Source: Clostridiales bacterium (GTDB taxonomy: Bacteria; Bacillota; Clostridia; Peptostreptococcales; Anaerovoracaceae). Taken from it: DNA of 64,000 nt. The notes under the pieces were generated by a model, which made no database searches, had not been told where the DNA came from, and saw only the letters and a list, made by a program, of their open reading frames with translations. Positions 57,773 through 64,000 of the stretch are shown here, in pieces; position 1 is the stretch's first letter; the number at the start of each line of letters is the position of its first letter. The position numbers and the translations under genes are program-made. The DNA is taken from positions 96,570 to 160,569 of the forward strand of contig JAAZCE010000040.1 in assembly GCA_012513435.1 (NCBI GenBank). The letters are read 5' to 3'.

Positions 57773-60700
57773 CTATTCAACGGGAAGCTCCGTATGACCG
57801 TCTAGAACACAGCATCTGTTTTTCCCGCCCCTTTTAGCACTGTAGAGGGCCTTATCCGCAATGCGGTACATCTGCTCAAATGTAAGGTGAGAATCCCTTG
57901 TCAAACACACACCTATGCTGGCTGTAGTGATTACGTCTCCTTTAGAGAACTGCACTGCTTCAAGAAGATCCCTTGTTTTCTCACGAACTATCTCAATATC
58001 CACATTTCCCCATATAAGCGTCATATATTCATCTCCTCCGAAACGACAAAGGAGGTCTTCGCTGCGGAAAGTATTTCGCATAGCCTTTGCCACATTGACA
58101 AGGATGTCGTCACCCTGCTGGTGTCCCATAGCATCGTTTACCATCTTGAAGTTATCCACGTCAAGCATAAACAGTGCGAAACGCTCATCGGTCCGTGCTC
58201 CTGTCAACTTATCGTTCACAAAATGCTCCATAGCCCCTCTATTTAGAAGTCCTGTCATGGTATCGAGAGAAGCTGCTACTATGAGTTTTTCCTTTTCACG
58301 GTCTTCTGTAATATCACAGTAGGAAATGATAGCATGAGTAGGCACTCCATTGGTACCATCAATCAAAGTATAGTCTGCACGCTCCCATCTAACACAGCCA
58401 TCTGGCTCTTTTATAGAAATATCGCAGGTTCCATGAGGCTTTCCCTCGTGCATACGGCCGAAGAATTCTCTGTAAGCTTCTACGCTTTCAGGGGTGATGT
58501 TTCCCATTTTGATGGCCTTTTCCGGGAAGTTCTCAATCCTGTGCTTTTTACCGAACTTCTTGTCTTTATCAAAAAATATCGTTACCGAATCGCTACTCAG
58601 GTCATAGCTTATTATCTGCTTGCCGCTTTGCTGTACGATGGCTGCATATTCACTGTTGCGCATACACAGCTCTGCCTCGTATTTCTTTCGTTCCGTAATA
58701 TCCGTACATGTTACCATATACATCTGTCTACCCTCCCAATGGATATGGCTGGCCTGGGAAAGCATCCACGCCCCGTCCTTACGAAGCACTTCTACCGGCT
58801 CGCTGTAGCCGCTTTTGTTAAGACATAAAATCGGACAATTCTCACAAGGTACATCCTTGCCTATTGCCTGACTGTAACAAGTAGAACCCTTGAGAAAATC
58901 ATCCGACCTGTCCCTTATACTCTTGTTGGTGTAGACTACTTGATATGTATCTGAATCAACGATATAGATATACGAGGCGTTATCATCCAGTGCCGCCAGA
59001 AAATCTTCTGATAGCTCGGCAAAAACTTTTTTACGCCGATTGGTCAAGAAAGTTCCCACAAGCATTGCAGCAAGAGATATTGTACCCTTCATCTCTTCGG
59101 TCCATACAACCTTGCCTGTGCAATCGTGAAATCCTATTCTTCCGAAAACGTCGCCTTCATCCATGATATTACAAATACACAGTCCATGTATGCCTTGACC
59201 TGCAAGGCTGTTTTCGGCCTCCTGCGGAAGCCCCTCCGTAAAGTAGCAGATGTTCCCATCCTCTGGCAGCATGTCGTAGGCATTACCCATCAGGTCATCG
59301 TACATATTCTGCAGATTTTGCATCAGCGATTCAACTCCGGAAGCACACCACTCAAATGTGCAATTGGATGTCTTTCTCACCGAATCATCCTCACAAATAT
59401 ACACCCTGCCCATACCGTAATGGCTACCCAGAAGGCTAAGAACCTGCTTAATGGCAACTTCCGTATTGTTGGTGTTATATAGATACTGCAGTATCTGTGT
59501 TACAATCAAAGGGTCATGTACGTGCACCGTCTGATTTGTCCCTATGGTATTTGTTAATTCCCTAATCAACTCTTCCCTCTCCCTCTGTTTAGTTATGTCA
59601 TGTATGGTCAATATAGCACTGACAGGCCGCCCCTGCCTGTCAAAGCTGGTCTTAGCTGCCATCATTTCCTCGCTTCGCTGCTGCAATATCTGTGAATTGG
59701 TAACGTCGGAGCGAGTAATTACGATTATTTGCTTATCTTCATTAAGCCAGCAGTATTCCCATTTCTTATAGGCCGTCAGCTCTCCCGCCGTTACTACTGG
59801 CAGCACTACCTTCGCTCTCGTATTTTCTTTGAGCTGGGTACGCAGACCTTCAAGGCTGAGAGCTTCACGGGCTCTCTCTCTGCTGTCCTCCCTTATGGTA
59901 TTGTCTATAAATATTGCAGTGGATTCCTCATACGGGCAGTCTTTTTCATAGGCTGCTTCCCCTTCCAGCGGCAGGTGTTGTAGACAGCGTATATAGCCGG
60001 AATCCATAAATACCATTCCCAAAAGCTCATAGCTGTTTTCGGCAATTACCGCCGCTATGTCACGCTCCGTTTTATCTTTGTCGATGTCAATGGAATAATG
60101 CAGCGATTTAATGTGTCCCGAAGCATTGTCCAGGAAGGTCTTTGCCGTAGTCCTGACCCAATGAGGAGCCACCTCTCCATCCATCATTCGCTGATACTCA
60201 ACATCAATTACAGATACACCCTTGCTAAATGCCTGGATTATCGCATCTTTACTAAGCTTATCTGTTATTATGGCTCTTTGATCAGGAGTATATGTTCGCT
60301 TACACAGGCCTAATTGAGCCTCTGTATAGCTTTGCCCTATCTCAGCGAAGGTGCCGTAGCAAGCCTCAACGTTGTCATCGGTAATATCTACAATAAGCGT
60401 AGCAAAGACAGAGCCGCTTTCATTATGATCTGTTCTTGCCAAGGCATCGGCATACATTTTCTCGTTTTCAATGATCTGGGTGCAGTCTTCACCTATTGCC
60501 ACCAGAGAAATCAATTCCCCCGCTCCGTCAAAAACAGGAGCCAAAGTAAGTTTCATCCATTCCATTCCGCATTGTGTTCTATCCATATGCAGATTAATGA
60601 TAGTTTCCTTCTCAGAAGCAAAGGCCTTCTTTTCCTTAAGCAATTCTCTGACTTTTGCCCTGCTGCTTGGCAGCAACCATTGGGAATCCTCTATACCCGC

Positions 60701-63700
60701 CTGACGTCCGTCCACTATTCTTCCTATACCAAGGCGAGCTGCATTCTTGTTAATGACAGGAAATGTTTCAGTTTCAAAATTGTAGGTCCAAAAATAAAGG
60801 GTTGCCGCCTCCAAAGCCAATTCCAGCTCTCGCTGTCTGGCAATAGCTTTAGCCTCTGTAGCTATATTCACCGCCGTACCTATAGCTCCTACCGGCTTAC
60901 CATTTTCAAAAATCGTTTGGTATGAAATCCTCTGCCATTGGTTCTGGCCGTCTTCTGTCAATACGAGAATGTTTCCTGAAGCAGATGGCTCTCCTTCGTG
61001 TATTGCATCATATAATCCCATAAAATCCTTCACGGATTCCTCTGCGATAATATGACTTGTTATCATGGCCTCAGGCACATTTTCCATTATAGGATGATTA
61101 GATTCGCTTTGACATTCTCCAAGCATAACATGCCGCTTGTTAGCAATATTGTACTCCCATATGGTCACCTTGGCATTCCTAATAGCAAAATCCGTCTTTT
61201 CTCTTTCTATCCTAAGCTTCTCTTCACTCTTGATACGTTCTGAAATATCAGTTAGAACAACATGAAACCATCGCTTACCGTCAACATCTTCCATCAAATG
61301 CCCTTGAGCATACACCCATTTTAAATCTCCGCTCTTGGTTTCGATACGGTATTCCATCGAAGCCTGTTTGTAGGTTTTATCCTTAAACTTCTCTGTAATT
61401 TTCTCTACCTTAGCCTTGTCTTCCTCGTATATCAGGCTGTGAAAACTGTTATTGAATTTATCCTTGAATTCCTGACGATTGTATCCCAGCATTTCAAGCA
61501 TATTGTCGCTGACAAAATCTATGGAATCTTCATCATCAGCCGAATAGCGGAAGAAGCCTCCCGGAATGGACTGCATAAGGAGATCCAGCTCCTGTCTTTC
61601 TGTTCGCTGCTGAGTAACATCCAGCAATGTAGCATAGACCAGAGGCAATGGGCCCTCCCCCTTGACAACGCTGAACACGATGCGCAGCCAAAAACGACTC
61701 CCGTCTCTGCGCTTTGCAACAAATGTCCCTTCGTTTTTATCCTCTGACATGAGTTCATCTGCCGTCTTCATGGCAAAGTAGTTTGTATCTGACATAAAGT
61801 CCATGAGGGCATCGTTGATTATTTTGCCATCATCTTCTTCCCATGTGTATCCAAACATCTCACAGGCCCGGTTACTTAAGTAAAGAGGCTTTATTTCTTC
61901 GCTCCACTGAAAAATAGCTATTCCGGCCGGCACGTTGCTTACAATATCGTCTAAACGCTGTCTCATAGCGTCAAGTACTTTTCTTTCCGTTATATTCTCA
62001 ACGGTCATATAGTATAAGCGGCGATGACCGTTCTGAACAAGGAAGCGTACTCGGACAAGAGTCCAATATCCCTGTTCATCCCTATCATCAGGCACAAAAT
62101 GCACTTCGCATTGAGCCTCGTCATCCGTATCGAAGGATTCTTCAAATGCGCTGACTAATCTTGCTTGAGAATCGGGGTGGAACCTGTCAAGAAGATTGAG
62201 CCTCCACTTGTCATATTCCTCTCTAGTCGTTCCGATTACCTCAAAAAAACGGTTATTGGCCCGCAGGCTTTCAACACACTTACCGTCAAATTCAACTATT
62301 TGAGCGCCTCCCATAAAGCTGTTGAACATCAGCGTCGCTTGTGCCGAAGCATCGAGAAAATCTATTGCTCCCTTAATGTTGGCAGCCGTATATATGCTGT
62401 AAGGGTTATGAGCCATTCTTACTGTACTTAGCAGTTTTTCGTATTCCTCCACAGGCATAGGCTTAGCGAAATAATAGCCTTGCATCAGATAGCATCCAAT
62501 GCTTTCCAGATAATCAGCCTGTAATTCGGTCTCTACACCTTCGGCAATAACAGGGAGTCTAAGCCAGTGTGCCATACGCACCACAGAGCTGAGAATACTT
62601 CCTGAGCGAGATTGACCCTCTGTCTGAATGTTGAATGCCATATCCAGTTTCAGAATATCCACTGGTACATCCTTCAGTGTATTGAGAGAAGAATATCCAC
62701 TGCCGAAATCGTCCATTTCAACAACAAAACCTCGTTGCTGCAGCTCATGGACGGTTGAAATCAACTGCTCCGGCTGGTCAACATATGCGGATTCCGTGAT
62801 TTCTAAATGCAGCTGCCAAGGTTGCAAGCCATACTTTTTGACAAGCCGGTCAAATCTATCCGGTAGCTCCGAATCCCTAATGTCTTCTTTTGAGACGTTG
62901 ACCGACAGAGGCACTGGATTAAGACCTTTCTTTATCCATTCCCTCATATATATGCATGCCTGTTCCCACACGTATCTATCCAGTGTGCTTATAAATCCGT
63001 TGTTTTCAAAAATGGGAATAAATTCTCCCGGAAAAATCATACCTTTTTCAGGATTTTTCCACCTCACCAACACTTCAGCCCCTGTCATTTCATCTTTGTC
63101 GTAATTATACTGTGGCTGAAAATACAATAAGAACTGCCCCTTCTCAAGAGCCGGCTGCATCTCGTTAGTCAGCTCCTGTCTTCGCACATACTGTCGAAGC
63201 ATTTCATCATCAAACCAGCCAATACGCTGATTCACAGAATTTTTCACAGAACGCATAGCCAGCATGGCGCGGCCAATCATAAGGCCTACATCCAGCTTCG
63301 GGTCGTCTATAATATATCTCCCTATATGTATGTTAATAGGTATATCCAAATCGTATTCGGCAATTGCTTTGAAGAAATGTTCAGTCAGAGTTTGAAGCAT
63401 TTCTTCGTCATTAGGTAAAAGTATCAGAAAAACATCTGCCGTATCCCTACAAACGATCCCCCCTATTTCAAAGAGCTCTTCACGCCTAATATCTGCAACA
63501 AACTTCAAGAGGCGGTCACCTTCTTCGTGTCCATATCTGTCGTTTAAGATATTAAAGCTATCTATATCCATACAGGAAATGAGAAAAGAGTTTTCAGGGT
63601 AATTGCGTACAGCCTCTGAAACCTCCTCAATAAAAGTATTCCTGTTGAGTAATCCTGTAAGTGTATCATGCCGTGCAAAATAAAGCTGTTCTTCACGACG

Positions 63701-64000
63701 CTTTAGTTCGATTTCATACAGCTTATTCTCTTCGGCAGCCATGATCATATCTCCTCGTGCCAATATGTTCTTGATACGCCGAATCATGACTCTTGGGCTG
63801 AAGGGCTTCGTAATTACATCTACAGCGCCTAGGCCCAAGGCCTTAAGCTGAATGTCCTCATCACTTTTTTGGGTAATAACAACGACAGGTATCTGTGAGG
63901 AAGCCCTGCTCTCCCCCATTTTCTCAAGCACTTCAAAGCCATCTGCAGTCGGCATATCAACATTAAGAACAACCACATCAATAGTGCCATAGGCCTTTAT
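57773..64000 (-). CDS. Giant multidomain c-di-GMP signalling protein (REC-GGDEF-EAL-multi-PAS-GGDEF), 5' end outside window
   Basis: More than 2070 codons; the frame is open to the window edge. From the visible N-terminus: receiver domain (first part missing) where the phosphoacceptor position reads VLNVDMP, Asn in place of Asp; a degenerate GGDEF (RDTADVF); an EAL domain with EVLVRW, EITES, MDDFGSGYSSL, KLD and AEGVET, likely active as phosphodiesterase; then at least six PAS-type sensor modules (PAC endings such as LLDVTQQR, LTDISER, TCTDITERKK) with a GAF-like stretch near residues 1480-1640; and a C-terminal GGDEF with CRFGGDEYMTL and an RSED inhibitory site five residues upstream. No membrane segments, so it is probably cytoplasmic. 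It may both make and break c-di-GMP. Confidence 0.9.
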   Translation of the reverse strand: MKAYGTIDVVVLNVDMPTADGFEVLEKMGESRASSQIPVVVITQKSDEDIQLKALGLGAVDVITKPFSPRVMIRRIKNILARGDMIMAAEENKLYEIELKRREEQLYFARHDTLTGLLNRNTFIEEVSEAVRNYPENSFLISCMDIDSFNILNDRYGHEEGDRLLKFVADIRREELFEIGGIVCRDTADVFLILLPNDEEMLQTLTEHFFKAIAEYDLDIPINIHIGRYIIDDPKLDVGLMIGRAMLAMRSVKNSVNQRIGWFDDEMLRQYVRRQELTNEMQPALEKGQFLLYFQPQYNYDKDEMTGAEVLVRWKNPEKGMIFPGEFIPIFENNGFISTLDRYVWEQACIYMREWIKKGLNPVPLSVNVSKEDIRDSELPDRFDRLVKKYGLQPWQLHLEITESAYVDQPEQLISTVHELQQRGFVVEMDDFGSGYSSLNTLKDVPVDILKLDMAFNIQTEGQSRSGSILSSVVRMAHWLRLPVIAEGVETELQADYLESIGCYLMQGYYFAKPMPVEEYEKLLSTVRMAHNPYSIYTAANIKGAIDFLDASAQATLMFNSFMGGAQIVEFDGKCVESLRANNRFFEVIGTTREEYDKWRLNLLDRFHPDSQARLVSAFEESFDTDDEAQCEVHFVPDDRDEQGYWTLVRVRFLVQNGHRRLYYMTVENITERKVLDAMRQRLDDIVSNVPAGIAIFQWSEEIKPLYLSNRACEMFGYTWEEDDGKIINDALMDFMSDTNYFAMKTADELMSEDKNEGTFVAKRRDGSRFWLRIVFSVVKGEGPLPLVYATLLDVTQQRTERQELDLLMQSIPGGFFRYSADDEDSIDFVSDNMLEMLGYNRQEFKDKFNNSFHSLIYEEDKAKVEKITEKFKDKTYKQASMEYRIETKSGDLKWVYAQGHLMEDVDGKRWFHVVLTDISERIKSEEKLRIEREKTDFAIRNAKVTIWEYNIANKRHVMLGECQSESNHPIMENVPEAMITSHIIAEESVKDFMGLYDAIHEGEPSASGNILVLTEDGQNQWQRISYQTIFENGKPVGAIGTAVNIATEAKAIARQRELELALEAATLYFWTYNFETETFPVINKNAARLGIGRIVDGRQAGIEDSQWLLPSSRAKVRELLKEKKAFASEKETIINLHMDRTQCGMEWMKLTLAPVFDGAGELISLVAIGEDCTQIIENEKMYADALARTDHNESGSVFATLIVDITDDNVEACYGTFAEIGQSYTEAQLGLCKRTYTPDQRAIITDKLSKDAIIQAFSKGVSVIDVEYQRMMDGEVAPHWVRTTAKTFLDNASGHIKSLHYSIDIDKDKTERDIAAVIAENSYELLGMVFMDSGYIRCLQHLPLEGEAAYEKDCPYEESTAIFIDNTIREDSRERAREALSLEGLRTQLKENTRAKVVLPVVTAGELTAYKKWEYCWLNEDKQIIVITRSDVTNSQILQQRSEEMMAAKTSFDRQGRPVSAILTIHDITKQREREELIRELTNTIGTNQTVHVHDPLIVTQILQYLYNTNNTEVAIKQVLSLLGSHYGMGRVYICEDDSVRKTSNCTFEWCASGVESLMQNLQNMYDDLMGNAYDMLPEDGNICYFTEGLPQEAENSLAGQGIHGLCICNIMDEGDVFGRIGFHDCTGKVVWTEEMKGTISLAAMLVGTFLTNRRKKVFAELSEDFLAALDDNASYIYIVDSDTYQVVYTNKSIRDRSDDFLKGSTCYSQAIGKDVPCENCPILCLNKSGYSEPVEVLRKDGAWMLSQASHIHWEGRQMYMVTCTDITERKKYEAELCMRNSEYAAIVQQSGKQIISYDLSSDSVTIFFDKDKKFGKKHRIENFPEKAIKMGNITPESVEAYREFFGRMHEGKPHGTCDISIKEPDGCVRWERADYTLIDGTNGVPTHAIISYCDITEDREKEKLIVAASLDTMTGLLNRGAMEHFVNDKLTGARTDERFALFMLDVDNFKMVNDAMGHQQGDDILVNVAKAMRNTFRSEDLLCRFGGDEYMTLIWGNVDIEIVREKTRDLLEAVQFSKGDVITTASIGVCLTRDSHLTFEQMYRIADKALYSAKRGGKNRCCVLDGHTELPVE

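Noticed and set aside
1-64000. CRISPR array or known anti-phage defence cluster
   Set aside because: I saw no regularly spaced repeats of 24-40 bases and no cas, restriction-modification or toxin-antitoxin genes.

Overview
The window is 64 kb of chromosome from a spore-forming, monoderm, anaerobic member of the Clostridia. The evidence is a complete spoIIIA sporulation operon, ferredoxin-type Fe-S proteins, Firmicutes-type ireB/ruvX, RNase J and YlbF, an SOS-controlled YneA-like protein, and no outer-membrane genes. I cannot name the species; an Anaerovoracaceae/Eubacteriales-like host is a guess.

Left part (1-31.9 kb): every gene is on the + strand in long, tightly packed operons. In order: RNase J (partial), YlbF, an M24 peptidase, EF-P, MltG, the tRNA mo5U pair TrmR/TrhP, a CNNM-CBS protein and a QueG-like Fe-S protein; an autoregulated HTH/DUF3169 pair; spoIIIAA-AH; Asp23, NusB, a TsaD paralogue, XseA/B, IspA, Dxs, TlyA; an aminotransferase; MutS, MutL, MiaA; a XerS-like tyrosine recombinase, a GLUG protein, a PLP lyase and a TVP38 protein; and a LysM protein behind three evenly spaced SOS-box-like sites.

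Centre (32137-36908): an A+T-rich 4.75-kb element flanked by a 20-bp direct repeat. I read it as an intact filamentous phage (inovirus) prophage of a Gram-positive host. On the - strand it carries, in order, a small putative ssDNA-binding protein, a pMV158-type double-strand origin, a RepB-family HUH initiator, two small membrane proteins, a 53-aa major coat protein followed by a strong terminator, a pIII-like adsorption protein, a pVI-like protein and a Zot/pI-like ATPase. One small gene with a near-consensus promoter lies on the + strand. There is no integrase and no secretin. The flanking repeats form an inverted-repeat, dif-like site, and the right end can fold into a hairpin resembling the single-stranded attP of CTX-phi, so capture of the host Xer recombinase is likely.

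Right part (36.9-64 kb): most genes are on the - strand (ruvX, ireB, alaS, mnmA, iscU, nifS, DUF896, a PstS-like lipoprotein, nadE, an EamA/metallo-beta-lactamase fusion, murI, rrf2, a PdaC-like deacetylase, and a giant PAS/GGDEF/EAL protein running off the end). + strand genes are a CxxC membrane protein, a ferritin-like protein, an aldo/keto reductase, pepF, nadK, rluD and tRNA-Gly(CCC).

The coding-strand switch at the prophage, five GAGAAGGG octamers that all point toward it, and the nearby XerS-like gene together suggest that the window spans the replication terminus and that the phage sits in the chromosome-dimer-resolution site.
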